A stretch of DNA of 64,000 nt from Comamonadaceae bacterium. GTDB lineage: Bacteria > Pseudomonadota > Gammaproteobacteria > Burkholderiales > Burkholderiaceae_C. The stretch lies in the NCBI GenBank assembly GCA_947475685.1, contig CANJNC010000001.1, positions 1 to 64,000 on the forward strand, given 5' to 3'. Below are positions 37,360 through 45,999 of this stretch, piece by piece. The notes beneath the pieces were generated by a model, which saw only the letters and a list, made by a program, of their open reading frames with translations, was not told the DNA's origin and made no database searches. How positions within the stretch are numbered: position 1 is the first letter of the stretch; each line of letters opens with the position of its first letter. Both the position numbers and the translations under genes were made by a program.

Positions 37360-38718
37360 ATGAACACTGTCAATGAGCCCCTAAGCACTGAGCAACGTGA
37401 TCCGTTGCTGATGCCCCCTCCAAAATGGCCAGGCCAACAAACCAGTCGAATCCCTTTTTGGGTTTACACAGATCCTCAGGTTCATGCCAAGGAGCTGAAC
37501 AAAATATTTTATGGCCACCATTGGAGCTATGTAGGCCTGCTCGCAGAAATACCGAAATTGGGTGATTTCAAAAAAACCCAAATTGGTGAGCGTGAGGTCA
37601 TCATGACCAGAGATCATGTTCACCCAAGCCAAAAAGACAGCGATCACGGCATTCGAGTAGTTGAAAACAGGTGCGCACACAGAGGCGTGCGCTTTATCCA
37701 AGAATCCTATGGCAACAAAAGAAGCTTTGTTTGCCCTTACCATCAATGGGCTTACAAGCTCAATGGCGATCTTGGGGGACTGCCCTTCAAAGAGGGGGTG
37801 AAGAACGGGGACAGTCTTCATGGCGGCATGCCCGATGACTTTGAGCTCAAAGACCATGGCTTGAACAAACTAAAAGTGGAAGTCCTTCATGGACTGGTCT
37901 TTGCCACATTTGACCACCAAACGCCTGATCTCAAAAGTTATCTCGGAGCGGAAGTCTTGCCCTGGATTGACCGCATCTTCCAAGGACGCGAACTTACCTT
38001 GCTGGGCTACAACCGCCAAAGAATTCCAGGCAATTGGAAACTCATGATGGAGAACATCAAAGACCCCTACCATCCAGGACTTTTACATACTTGGTTTGTC
38101 ACCTTTGGTCTGTGGCGAGCCGATCAAAAGAGCCGGATGGTTTTGGACAAAAGGGGCCGTCACGCCGTCATGCTCTCAAGAAGGAATGAAGGCGGGCAAG
38201 GCCAAGTCACGCAAGGCGTCACCAGTTTTAAAGCCAACATGAAACTGCACGACGATCGACTCTTGGACATTGTGACAGAGGATTGGTGGAGTGTAGAGGA
38301 CCCCAATCATCCTGGACAAACCATTACCCCTAGCGTGTCCATGATCACGCTTTTCCCAAGCCTGATCATTCAGCAACAAGTCAACTCTTTGTCGACCAGA
38401 CAAATTATCCCCAACGGCAACGGCAGCTTTGACTTTGTTTGGACGCATTTTGGCTTCTCAGATGACTCTCAAGAGATGGCTCGAAGGCGACTGAGGCAGT
38501 CCAACCTCTTTGGCCCTGCAGGCTATGTGAGCGCTGACGATGGCGAGGTGATTGAATTTAGTCAAAGTGGTTTTGAGCAATTCAATAGCGATGGCCAACA
38601 AGAAGGACACACACTTTGTGAGCTCGATGGCGTGGGTGTCCAAAGCACTGAGCACATGGTGACTGAAACACTGATTCGAGGCATGTACAGATATTGGCGA
38701 GAGGTGATGGAATTATGA
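37360..38718 (+). CDS. nagG: Salicylate 5-hydroxylase large subunit (Rieske oxygenase alpha)
   Basis: The 452-residue alpha subunit of a ring-hydroxylating oxygenase begins at the ATG at 37360; the frame stays open upstream over dedA but that part is not coding. The Rieske centre is Cys105-x-His107 and Cys125-x2-His128. The mononuclear iron site is Asp235-Pro-Tyr-His238, with His243. Segments such as DPYHPGLLHTWF, FGLWRADQKS, GSFDFVWTHFGF, FGPAGYVSADDGEVIE and HMVTETLIRGMY match, from memory, NagG of the salicylate 5-hydroxylase of Ralstonia U2, which converts salicylate to gentisate. Anthranilate dioxygenases are more distant relatives. It overlaps the beta subunit gene by 4 bases (ATGA). 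No ferredoxin or ferredoxin reductase partner lies next to it. Confidence 0.88.
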   Translation: MNTVNEPLSTEQRDPLLMPPPKWPGQQTSRIPFWVYTDPQVHAKELNKIFYGHHWSYVGLLAEIPKLGDFKKTQIGEREVIMTRDHVHPSQKDSDHGIRVVENRCAHRGVRFIQESYGNKRSFVCPYHQWAYKLNGDLGGLPFKEGVKNGDSLHGGMPDDFELKDHGLNKLKVEVLHGLVFATFDHQTPDLKSYLGAEVLPWIDRIFQGRELTLLGYNRQRIPGNWKLMMENIKDPYHPGLLHTWFVTFGLWRADQKSRMVLDKRGRHAVMLSRRNEGGQGQVTQGVTSFKANMKLHDDRLLDIVTEDWWSVEDPNHPGQTITPSVSMITLFPSLIIQQQVNSLSTRQIIPNGNGSFDFVWTHFGFSDDSQEMARRRLRQSNLFGPAGYVSADDGEVIEFSQSGFEQFNSDGQQEGHTLCELDGVGVQSTEHMVTETLIRGMYRYWREVMEL

Positions 38719-39296
38719 GTCACGCCCCCATCCATATAAGCTTTTCCATCGATAAGCTGCAACCCATTTCGGACAAATTGGCCTTACAAGACTTGCAGTT
38801 TGAAGTCAATCTATTGAATGCCAAGTATGCACGAACACTCGATGATCAGCGTTTCAATGAATGGCCTGATTTTTTTGTAGAGAATGCCCACTACAAAATT
38901 CAAGCTCGAGAAAATTACGCTCGAGGACTTCCTCTTTGCTTGGTTGACTTAGAGAGCCAAGGGATGATGAAAGACCGTATATACGGTGTCACTCAAACCA
39001 TCTTTCATGCGCCCTACTATACAAGGCACCTTATTGGGCAAGTTTTGATCTTGGGCTCACAATCGACTCAATATCTGAATGAAACCATTCGGTCTTCGCT
39101 TGAGAGCCCCGCTCTCATTGTGACGTCCAGCAATTACTGTATCTTCAGAACCAAACCAGGACAAACCTCAGAGGTCTTCAATGTGGGGTACTACTTGGAT
39201 CACTGGGCGCACACCCAAGAGGGCTTAAAACTCGTCTCTCGCCATTGCATTTATGATTCAGAAATGATTTTGAACTCTTTGATTTATCCCATTTAA
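38715..39296 (+). CDS. nagH: Salicylate 5-hydroxylase small subunit (beta)
   Basis: The 193-residue protein is the beta subunit partner of the upstream oxygenase alpha subunit, with a SnoaL-like fold and structural role. The ATG at 38715 overlaps the nagG stop (ATGA). Characteristic segments are LNAKYARTLDDQRFNEWPDFF, DRIYGVTQTIFHAPYYTRHLIG and SNYCIFRT, each shortened to motif length in family alignments. It is slightly longer than the typical 160-170 residue small subunit. Downstream amiC is on the opposite strand, 25 bases away. Confidence 0.85.
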   Translation: MSHAPIHISFSIDKLQPISDKLALQDLQFEVNLLNAKYARTLDDQRFNEWPDFFVENAHYKIQARENYARGLPLCLVDLESQGMMKDRIYGVTQTIFHAPYYTRHLIGQVLILGSQSTQYLNETIRSSLESPALIVTSSNYCIFRTKPGQTSEVFNVGYYLDHWAHTQEGLKLVSRHCIYDSEMILNSLIYPI

Positions 39297-39321
39297 ATCT
39301 ATTGAGACAGCTCATAGGAGC

Positions 39322-40839
39322 TCAAAGCGTTCGATTCCTAATGATCGGAGGGCTTTGTTTGAAGTATTTGACGATGGCCGCATTGATGGCACCCGCCATG
39401 TCATTTTGAAAACTTGGCTTGACCAACATCGCCTCCTCCTGAGGGTTGCTGATGAATGCAGTCTCAACCAACAAACTTGGAATATCAGGTGCTTTCAAAA
39501 CAGCAAAACCAGCTTGCTCAACGCGTGCTTTGTGAAGTGTACCGACTCTTTTGATTTGCCCAAGAAATTCAGACCCCAACTTCAGGCTGAAGTTGATCTG
39601 AGCATCAGTGCTCATGTCCAGAAGCGTTTTTTGCACAACCACATCTTTATTTTTTAAATTGATGCCACCCACCAAATCGGCCTTGTTCTCTTGATCGGCC
39701 ATCCATCTGGCAGCTGCACTGGATGCACCACTTTGACTCAATGCAAACACACTCGCGCCTTTCGCATCCGGATTGATGTACGCATCGGCGTGCAGACTTA
39801 CAAACAAATCAGCCTGCACCCTTTGCGCTTTTCTCACCCGGTCTTGCAAGGGCACAAAGTAATCGGCATCCCGGGTTAAAAATGCCCGCATGGCGTAATC
39901 CCCTTGGCGGGCCTTGATCACGGTCGAATCGATCAAATTCTTCAATTTCATTGCAATTTGCAAGACCACGTCTTTTTCCTTGGTCCCTTGCCGACCGATG
40001 GCGCCTGGATCCTCCCCGCCATGACCTGGATCGATGGCAACCACAATCCAACGGTCCACCACCTCTGGTGGCACTTGATCGGCAGAAGGTGACATTGAAT
40101 TGTCTTTGGCGCTTTGTGGCTCCACAGATGTGCTCGCCTCAGAAGGAGTCGGTGGCTTGGATGCCATGGGCAATTGAGCAGAGGCACGAAGCGGTGGTTT
40201 TTTACTTTGCTCTTCAATCCAAATCGACAACACATCCTCAGGCACTTTGGGCTTGGATTGAATCGTTGAGTGCGAAGAGGCAAGCGAGGTCGCCTCCTTT
40301 TTCACTGCGCTGTGCAACTCTTTACCAAGTTTGGTGTGTTGCGCAATCAAGGCCTCCAATGGATCTATCTCTTTGGTTGGATACAAGTCCATGACCAAGC
40401 GATGGTTGTAGCGGGCCTGATCCACGCGGGTGGCCAAAACGGGCGCCAAGTTAAAGAGTTGGGGCCTGACCATTTGCCTTAAGTCAAAAACCAATCTGAC
40501 AATGCCTGGGCCGTACTGCCCGATTCGAACACCGCTGATGAATGGATCATCTGCTTTGACTTGACTGACCAATTCTTTGAGCGCCGGATTCAAGTCAGCG
40601 CCATCAATATCAACGGCAATTCGCGGAGGATCCAAGATCAAAAGCGGTTGACTCTTTAGAGGAACATCAGACTCAATGGTGACACGGGTGTATTCATTGG
40701 CCGGCCAAATTCTCACGGCCAAGACACTTGCACCCCATGCAAACTCTTGCAGCCCTAAGCTCAACACAAGCGTTGAATACCCCAGCAATTCACGTCGAGT
40801 GAGCTGACTCTTCATGGTGTGCACATGGGGTTGCTTCAT
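39322..40839 (-). CDS. amiC: N-acetylmuramoyl-L-alanine amidase with AMIN domain
   Basis: This periplasmic zinc amidase splits septal peptidoglycan during daughter cell separation. A twin-arginine signal is visible near the N-terminus (SQLTRRELLGYS, hydrophobic stretch, cleavage near FAWGA), so export is by Tat, as for AmiA/AmiC. An AMIN domain (about 40-150) binds peptidoglycan, a Ser/Pro-rich linker follows, and the Amidase_3 domain holds IDPGHGGEDPGAIG (about residue 270), SLHADA (about 348) and VETAFISNP. It follows tsaE with a 27-base gap, on the same strand. Confidence 0.92.
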   Translation of the reverse strand: MKQPHVHTMKSQLTRRELLGYSTLVLSLGLQEFAWGASVLAVRIWPANEYTRVTIESDVPLKSQPLLILDPPRIAVDIDGADLNPALKELVSQVKADDPFISGVRIGQYGPGIVRLVFDLRQMVRPQLFNLAPVLATRVDQARYNHRLVMDLYPTKEIDPLEALIAQHTKLGKELHSAVKKEATSLASSHSTIQSKPKVPEDVLSIWIEEQSKKPPLRASAQLPMASKPPTPSEASTSVEPQSAKDNSMSPSADQVPPEVVDRWIVVAIDPGHGGEDPGAIGRQGTKEKDVVLQIAMKLKNLIDSTVIKARQGDYAMRAFLTRDADYFVPLQDRVRKAQRVQADLFVSLHADAYINPDAKGASVFALSQSGASSAAARWMADQENKADLVGGINLKNKDVVVQKTLLDMSTDAQINFSLKLGSEFLGQIKRVGTLHKARVEQAGFAVLKAPDIPSLLVETAFISNPQEEAMLVKPSFQNDMAGAINAAIVKYFKQSPPIIRNRTL

Positions 40840-40866
40840 CTTGGGCCCACTAGATCTGAAAAAAAG

Positions 40867-41349
40867 TTATGCAGCCCAGACATTGCACACCTTGGCTGTG
40901 TTCAATCTCAAAACCACCTCGCGCTGATCCAATGCATTGACATGGAGATGAATCTCCATGTCTGGCTTGGGAGCCAAGGCAGCGATTTTTTCGGGCCACT
41001 CATAGATCTTAAGCCCCTTGGAGGCAAATATATCCCTCAAACCCGCATCCTCCCATTCATAAGGATCACTGAAGCGGTAAAAGTCCATGTGCCAAATCAG
41101 CATTTCCTGATGATTCACTAAAGTCTCGTATGATTCAACAATGGCATACGTGGGACTTTTGATGGTGCCCTGTACACCTAAGGCTCGAAGTAAATATCGG
41201 GTCAAACTTGTCTTTCCGCTGCCTAGATTGCCAAACAAGGCAATGCTAGCATCAACAATACCTGGATCAAGAGAGAGTTTTTGGGCAAAATCCAAGGTTT
41301 GTTGCTCATCGATCCAAAGCAAATTGTAAGTTTGGGCTGATTTATTCAA
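40867..41349 (-). CDS. tsaE: tRNA t6A synthesis ATPase TsaE
   Basis: TsaE is the small ATPase that supports the TsaB-TsaD complex in t6A37 formation on ANN-decoding tRNAs. The P-loop GNLGSGKTSLTR lies at about residues 40-51, then KSPTYAIVE and the HMDFYRF and EWPEKI strands, typical of the family. Length is 160. The start is a TTG at 41349; no better codon exists before the conserved core. It is divergent from queG, with only 13 bases between the two start codons. The gene order tsaE-amiC matches the common tsaE-amiB order. Confidence 0.9.
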   Translation of the reverse strand: MNKSAQTYNLLWIDEQQTLDFAQKLSLDPGIVDASIALFGNLGSGKTSLTRYLLRALGVQGTIKSPTYAIVESYETLVNHQEMLIWHMDFYRFSDPYEWEDAGLRDIFASKGLKIYEWPEKIAALAPKPDMEIHLHVNALDQREVVLRLNTAKVCNVWAA

Positions 41350-41362
41350 AGGACATCTCGTT

Positions 41363-42556
41363 TTGTCAGATCGATCTCAATTGTTCAAAAAAATCCAAGC
41401 GTGGGGCCAAGACATCGGGTTTTCACAAATCGGTGTCTCATCCATCGACCTGTCTCTCGCTGAGAAACCACTGCTCGACTGGCTGCAAAAAGGCTTTCAT
41501 GGAGACATGCACTACATGCAGCGTCATGGGCTCTTGCGCGCGAGACCCCATGAATTGGTCCCAGGCACCGTGAGCGTGATCACCGCGCGCATGAATTACT
41601 TGAACAGCACTGAGCCCAAGCCAACACCAAATCTCACAAAAGCACCCCATCCAGTCTTGACAAGCCAACCCGTGCATTTTAGTGATAAGTTACATGCCCA
41701 CACAAGGGTTCACAACGATCAACACCATTGGGTCGATGAAGAATGGGCTCAAATCAACGCACCAGAGCAAGCCTACGTCTCTTTGTACGCCAGAGGGAGG
41801 GACTACCACAAGACCGTCAAACAACGGCTTGAGCGGCTTGTAGCGCTCATCCAATCAGAGGTCGCAGATGTGAGCCACCGTGTTTTTTGTGACTCCGCTC
41901 CCGTGATGGAAGTCGAGCTTGCATTGCGCTCTGCTTTGGGTTGGCGTGGCAAACATACGTTGCTGCTCAACCGTGAAGCGGGCTCGATGTTTTTTTTGGG
42001 TGAGATATTCGTCAATTTTGACCTACCATTCTCCACCACCGACCCCGTGTCAAATGAGCATTGTGGCTCTTGTAGCGCTTGCATAGACATCTGTCCTACA
42101 AAAGCCATCGTTGCGCCCTACTTGCTTGATGCCAGGCGTTGCATCTCATACCTTACGATCGAACATCCGGGATCCATCGATATCTCACTCAGGCCCTTGA
42201 TGGGCAACAGAATCTACGGCTGTGACGATTGCCAGCTCATTTGCCCATGGAATAAATTTGCTCAAAAAACCAGCCTGCCTGAATTCCAAAGTCGAGACGT
42301 CATCACCCATCAAACCTTGCTGCAACTGTGGTCTTGGAGCGAGGAAGACTTCTTAAACCACACCCAAGGCAGCGCCATTCGCCGCGTAGGCCATGAGAGG
42401 TGGCTTAGAAACATTGCCATTGCGCTTGGCAACAACTTGGCCCAATGTTTTGAGCCCAAAGAGCGAGAAGATATTTTAAAAGCACTGTCAACAAGGCTGG
42501 AGCATCCAAGTGACGTGATCAAAGAACACGTGAGGTGGGCCATTGATCAAGCCTGA
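41363..42556 (+). CDS. queG: Epoxyqueuosine reductase
   Basis: QueG is a cobalamin and 4Fe-4S enzyme that reduces epoxyqueuosine to queuosine in tRNA, the last step of the pathway. The 397-residue protein has the ferredoxin-like cluster motifs: Cys234-x2-Cys237-x2-Cys240-x3-Cys244, then Cys287-x2-Cys290-x3-Cys294, with the first cluster completed by the later segment. The N-terminal B12-binding domain and a C-terminal HEAT-like region are present. The start is TTG at 41363 with AAGGA nine bases upstream. The stop lies inside the next gene, 14 bases past its start, so translation is probably coupled. Confidence 0.92.
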   Translation: MSDRSQLFKKIQAWGQDIGFSQIGVSSIDLSLAEKPLLDWLQKGFHGDMHYMQRHGLLRARPHELVPGTVSVITARMNYLNSTEPKPTPNLTKAPHPVLTSQPVHFSDKLHAHTRVHNDQHHWVDEEWAQINAPEQAYVSLYARGRDYHKTVKQRLERLVALIQSEVADVSHRVFCDSAPVMEVELALRSALGWRGKHTLLLNREAGSMFFLGEIFVNFDLPFSTTDPVSNEHCGSCSACIDICPTKAIVAPYLLDARRCISYLTIEHPGSIDISLRPLMGNRIYGCDDCQLICPWNKFAQKTSLPEFQSRDVITHQTLLQLWSWSEEDFLNHTQGSAIRRVGHERWLRNIAIALGNNLAQCFEPKEREDILKALSTRLEHPSDVIKEHVRWAIDQA

Positions 42557-43517
42557 ACTGCACACCATTGCATTTGAAGACAACACATTTCAGTGGACCT
42601 GCTCAGAGGATGAAACCCTCTTGGCCAGCGCAGAGCGCCAAGGCATTGATTTGCCAAGCAGTTGCAGAAACGGCACTTGCAGAACATGTTTGATCAAAAC
42701 TCACACCTCCGACTATACGTATGTGGTTGATTGGCCGGGACTTAGCTTGGACGAAAAATTCCTTGGCTACACGCTTTGCTGTGTGGCCAAGCCTCAAGGC
42801 AATGTCACGATTGTGGATTCCAATTTGAGCAAAGACGCCTGCGCCCAAGCCTTTCAAGTGGTTTTTGAAGACAGCATGTTCATTGCGCTCAATAAACCCA
42901 GTGGCTTGCTGTCTGTGCCGGGACGAGGCGAATTAAAGAGCGACTGTTTATCCAGCAGAGTACAAAAAAAATACCTCAATGCACAAATCGTTCACCGACT
43001 GGACCAAGCCACCTCAGGGCTTTTAATCATGGCCCTGGGCCAAGACCACCAAAGGTGCTTGAACAAGCTCTTTGCGGGTGGCCTCATCCGTAAAACTTAC
43101 ATCGCCCAAGTCCAAGGCTCGTTGCCCATGACGTCGACTTGGTCGCTCATTGACGCGCCAATTTATGCCGATTGGTCCGAGAGGCCCAAAAGAGTGGTCG
43201 ACCCAAGGGGCAAACCCAGTCAAACCCGTTACAGATGCATCCAATCCAATGCGCAGGAATCCTTGCTTGAGGTTGAACCCTTGAGTGGCAGAACCCATCA
43301 AATTCGAGTGCACTTGTCGCACATTGGATACCCTATTTTGGGAGACAGGCTTTATGCACCCCACGACACGCTTGAACGCTCAACACGCCTTTTACTGCAC
43401 GCCTACCAATTGCGCTTTATTCACCCTAAGATGCACGAGGACGTCTTTATTCAATCAAATTGCCCCAAAGAGTTCACGCTTGAACGATTTGACCTGAGCA
43501 CTCAACATCTGGGTTAA
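42543..43517 (+). CDS. [2Fe-2S] ferredoxin-RluA-type pseudouridine synthase fusion
   Basis: Two domains sit in one 324-residue frame. Residues about 7-95 are a plant-type ferredoxin: Cys41-x4-Cys46-x2-Cys49-x29-Cys79, exactly the canonical cluster spacing, in LPSSCRNGTCRTCLI and GYTLCC. Residues about 105-315 are an RluA/RsuA-superfamily pseudouridine synthase: LNKPSGLLSVPGRG, catalytic Asp154 in HRLDQATSGLL, GRTHQIRVHL and GYPILGDRLY. The TTG at 42543, with GAGG a few bases upstream, is the only start that covers the ferredoxin domain. It overlaps queG by 14 bases. I know of no established protein with this pairing. The target RNA uridine is not known, nor what the cluster does. Confidence 0.85.
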   Translation: MIKPELHTIAFEDNTFQWTCSEDETLLASAERQGIDLPSSCRNGTCRTCLIKTHTSDYTYVVDWPGLSLDEKFLGYTLCCVAKPQGNVTIVDSNLSKDACAQAFQVVFEDSMFIALNKPSGLLSVPGRGELKSDCLSSRVQKKYLNAQIVHRLDQATSGLLIMALGQDHQRCLNKLFAGGLIRKTYIAQVQGSLPMTSTWSLIDAPIYADWSERPKRVVDPRGKPSQTRYRCIQSNAQESLLEVEPLSGRTHQIRVHLSHIGYPILGDRLYAPHDTLERSTRLLLHAYQLRFIHPKMHEDVFIQSNCPKEFTLERFDLSTQHLG

Positions 43518-43617
43518 CAACTATCTTTGCGATGGATCAATTGCCTTAAAATGATGTTGATTAAAATCCCTCAAAAGAATATTCAATTGATTTGACTCAA
43601 CAATAGGAGAGAGCACC

Positions 43618-44799
43618 ATGCGCGAGGTCGTGATAGTGAGTGGCATGAGGACTGCCATCGGCACATTTGGAGGAAGTCTTAAAGATACACCCGTGACAGA
43701 ACTCGCAACCACAGCGGTGAAAGCGGCGCTTGAGCGTGCACAAGTCAACGCTTGCGACGTGGACCAAGTGGTCATGGGACACGTGGTCAACACAGAGCCC
43801 AAGGATCTGTATCTCTCTAGAGTGGCGGCCCTGAATGCTGGATGCGATCAAAAAGTAACCGCTTTTAATGTCAACCGCTTGTGTGGCTCTGGTCTTCAAG
43901 CTTTGGTCTGTGCTGCGCAATCCATTATGCTGGGGGACACTCAAATTGCAGTTGCCGGCGGTGCAGAGAACATGTCCAGAGGTCCTTTTTTGAACACCAC
44001 GCAGAGATTTGGTCAGCGCATGGGGGATACCACCTTGGTTGACATGATGGTGGGCGCTTTACATGACCCTTTTGACAAAATTCACATGGGTGTGACTGCA
44101 GAGAACATTGCAACAAAATGGGGCATCAGCAGACAATCTCAAGATGAATTGGCTCTACAAAGCCACTTAAGGGCTGAAAAAGCCGTTGCCAGTGGTTACT
44201 TCAAGGACCAAATCACCCCAGTGTTGCTCAAGTCTAGACAAGGCCCCGTTCCTTGGGCAAGTGACGAGCACTTTAGAGTGAATGCTAAGATTGAAGACTT
44301 CTCAAAACTCAAGCCCGTCTTCGTCAAAGAACAGGGAAGTGTCACTGCGGGCAATGCATCGGGCATCAACGATGCAGCTGCAGCACTGGTTTTGATGGAT
44401 GCACAAAGTGCCAAAGATCGCCACCTCAAACCCATGGCCCGATTGGTCAGCTACTCCCATAGTGGCGTGGATCCCAAATACATGGGCATGGGTCCTGTGC
44501 CAGCGACACAAGCGGCCTTGAAAAAAGCCGGCCTAACGGTCAAGGACTTGGATGTGATTGAAGCCAATGAAGCCTTTGCGGCGCAGGCCTGTGCGGTGAT
44601 CAAAGACTTGGGGCTTGATGGACAAAAAGTCAACCCCAATGGCTCTGGCATTTCCTTGGGTCACCCGATTGGCGCAACAGGTGCGCTGATCACGGTCAAA
44701 GCCCTGCACGAGCTCGAACGCATCAAAGGGCGCTATGCCTTGGTGACCATGTGCATAGGGGGTGGCCAAGGCATTGCTGCTATTTTTGAGCGACTTTAA
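43618..44799 (+). CDS. bktB: Beta-ketothiolase
   Basis: The 393-residue thiolase closely follows BktB of Cupriavidus in sequence as far as I recall (VRTAIGTFGGSLKD, ANRLCGSGLQA-type, GISLGHPIGATG and CIGGGQGIAAIFER). Active residues are Cys89, His349 and Cys379. BktB condenses or cleaves acetyl-CoA and longer acyl-CoAs and feeds polyhydroxyalkanoate synthesis or acetoacetyl-CoA metabolism. A strong ribosome binding site (AGGAGAG) precedes the ATG. No phaB or phaC is in the window; scoAB at 23.4-24.7 kb could supply related steps. Confidence 0.9.
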   Translation: MREVVIVSGMRTAIGTFGGSLKDTPVTELATTAVKAALERAQVNACDVDQVVMGHVVNTEPKDLYLSRVAALNAGCDQKVTAFNVNRLCGSGLQALVCAAQSIMLGDTQIAVAGGAENMSRGPFLNTTQRFGQRMGDTTLVDMMVGALHDPFDKIHMGVTAENIATKWGISRQSQDELALQSHLRAEKAVASGYFKDQITPVLLKSRQGPVPWASDEHFRVNAKIEDFSKLKPVFVKEQGSVTAGNASGINDAAAALVLMDAQSAKDRHLKPMARLVSYSHSGVDPKYMGMGPVPATQAALKKAGLTVKDLDVIEANEAFAAQACAVIKDLGLDGQKVNPNGSGISLGHPIGATGALITVKALHELERIKGRYALVTMCIGGGQGIAAIFERL

Positions 44800-44852
44800 A
44801 ACGCCACTTTTAAGCGAGTTGGCCCTCTAGAAAAAAATGCAAGCTTGCGAGC

Positions 44853-45914
44853 CTAAAATATCGCCTCTGGACTCTTGATTGGGGGTGCGTTTTTTAAAGC
44901 TTTGTCTTGCTGACCCAGGCCCATCTCTTGGGCCAACAAAGCATAAGAGGTTTGCTGCACCAAGGGATCATGGGCCCAGGTGATGACGACGATTTCATTC
45001 AAGCCAAAGCGCTCAGCCAACGCTCTCAATCGGTCCCCAACCTCTTTGGGATCTCCGACAAGGGCTTTTTGCTGCATCTGCTGCAGTGCGCCCATCTCCT
45101 CGGGCCTGAAGGAGGCCTGAGCGGCTTGTGCGGTCATCAAAGGCGAAATGGTGCCGTAGTTTCGGTCCATCTTGAAACGAGCTCGACTGCTGAATTGTCT
45201 AAGGGCCTCTTCTTTGGTCTCAGCCACCAAGGCCCAAACACAAAGTGTGGCATGGGGTTGCGCCAAGGTGCTGCTTGGCTTAAATCCATCTTGGTACAAG
45301 CCCATGGCTTGGTCAACACCTTGGCCGTCGGTGATGAAATGGGCAAACGCATAGGGAAGCCCAAAATGGGCAGCCAACTGCGCGCCATAGTCAGAGCTGC
45401 CCAAGACCCAAATCTGCGGACACGTCTCAGACTGCGGGTATGCAAAAACACCATGACCCGGATGACCCACGGGCAAAGGTGTGCCAGACAACCAAGCCTT
45501 TAGCTCTAATATTTGTTGTGGAAATTGGTCCGATGCAAATTGGTTGGGGTTGAGCAATTGGGCTGTTTTTCTATCGCTGCCAGGTGCTCTGCCAAGGCCA
45601 ATGTCAATGCGACCGGGCGCAAGCGCCTCCAGCACACGAAACTGCTCAGCCACCTTGAGTGCGGCATAGTGTGGCAGCATCACCCCAGCACTTCCAATGC
45701 GAATGCGAGTTGTTTTCATTGAAATGGCGGCCATCAAAATCTCAGGTGCCGTGCCCAAGATACCTGGATGACTGTGGTGCTCACTCACCCAAAAACGATG
45801 GTAACCCATGGACTCACAACTTTGAGCGAGCTCAACAGTTTGTCGAATGATTTGGTCTTGTGCGCGACCAAGCACACCAACCGATTGATCCAGAGCAGAT
45901 AGTTTGATATTCAT
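44853..45914 (-). CDS. LLM-class flavin-dependent oxidoreductase
   Basis: The protein belongs to the bacterial luciferase-like monooxygenase family. From the ATG at 45914 it has 353 residues and begins MNIKLSALDQS, the usual N-terminus; a GTG at 45953 would add 13 residues. Motifs WVSEHHSHPGILGTAPEIL, VMLPHYAALKVAEQFRVLEAL and GLGRAPGS are typical of the 'MsnO8-like' subgroup, whose physiological substrates are mostly unknown. It may oxidise aldehydes or sulfonates with FMNH2, but this cannot be decided here. It is downstream of ettA in the minus direction only by position; a 6-bp palindrome (45954-45973) lies between. Confidence 0.8.
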   Translation of the reverse strand: MNIKLSALDQSVGVLGRAQDQIIRQTVELAQSCESMGYHRFWVSEHHSHPGILGTAPEILMAAISMKTTRIRIGSAGVMLPHYAALKVAEQFRVLEALAPGRIDIGLGRAPGSDRKTAQLLNPNQFASDQFPQQILELKAWLSGTPLPVGHPGHGVFAYPQSETCPQIWVLGSSDYGAQLAAHFGLPYAFAHFITDGQGVDQAMGLYQDGFKPSSTLAQPHATLCVWALVAETKEEALRQFSSRARFKMDRNYGTISPLMTAQAAQASFRPEEMGALQQMQQKALVGDPKEVGDRLRALAERFGLNEIVVITWAHDPLVQQTSYALLAQEMGLGQQDKALKNAPPIKSPEAIF

Positions 45915-45999
45915 AGCAGTGTATTTTGCTACAAAATAAGAAAGATTGCTCACCTCAGGGCTGCGGGCCTGAGGCTTTGAGCGCCCTCCCCCATAGAGA

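Noticed and set aside
40867-41349. An ATG start for tsaE in the sequence just upstream
   Set aside because: The ATG at 41356 is out of frame and runs into a stop after three codons; the TTG is the only suitable start.
45954-45973. CTCAGG ... CCTGAG palindrome between the LLM oxidoreductase gene and ettA
   Set aside because: The 6-bp stem has no T-run, so it is not supported as a terminator; no other evidence for function.
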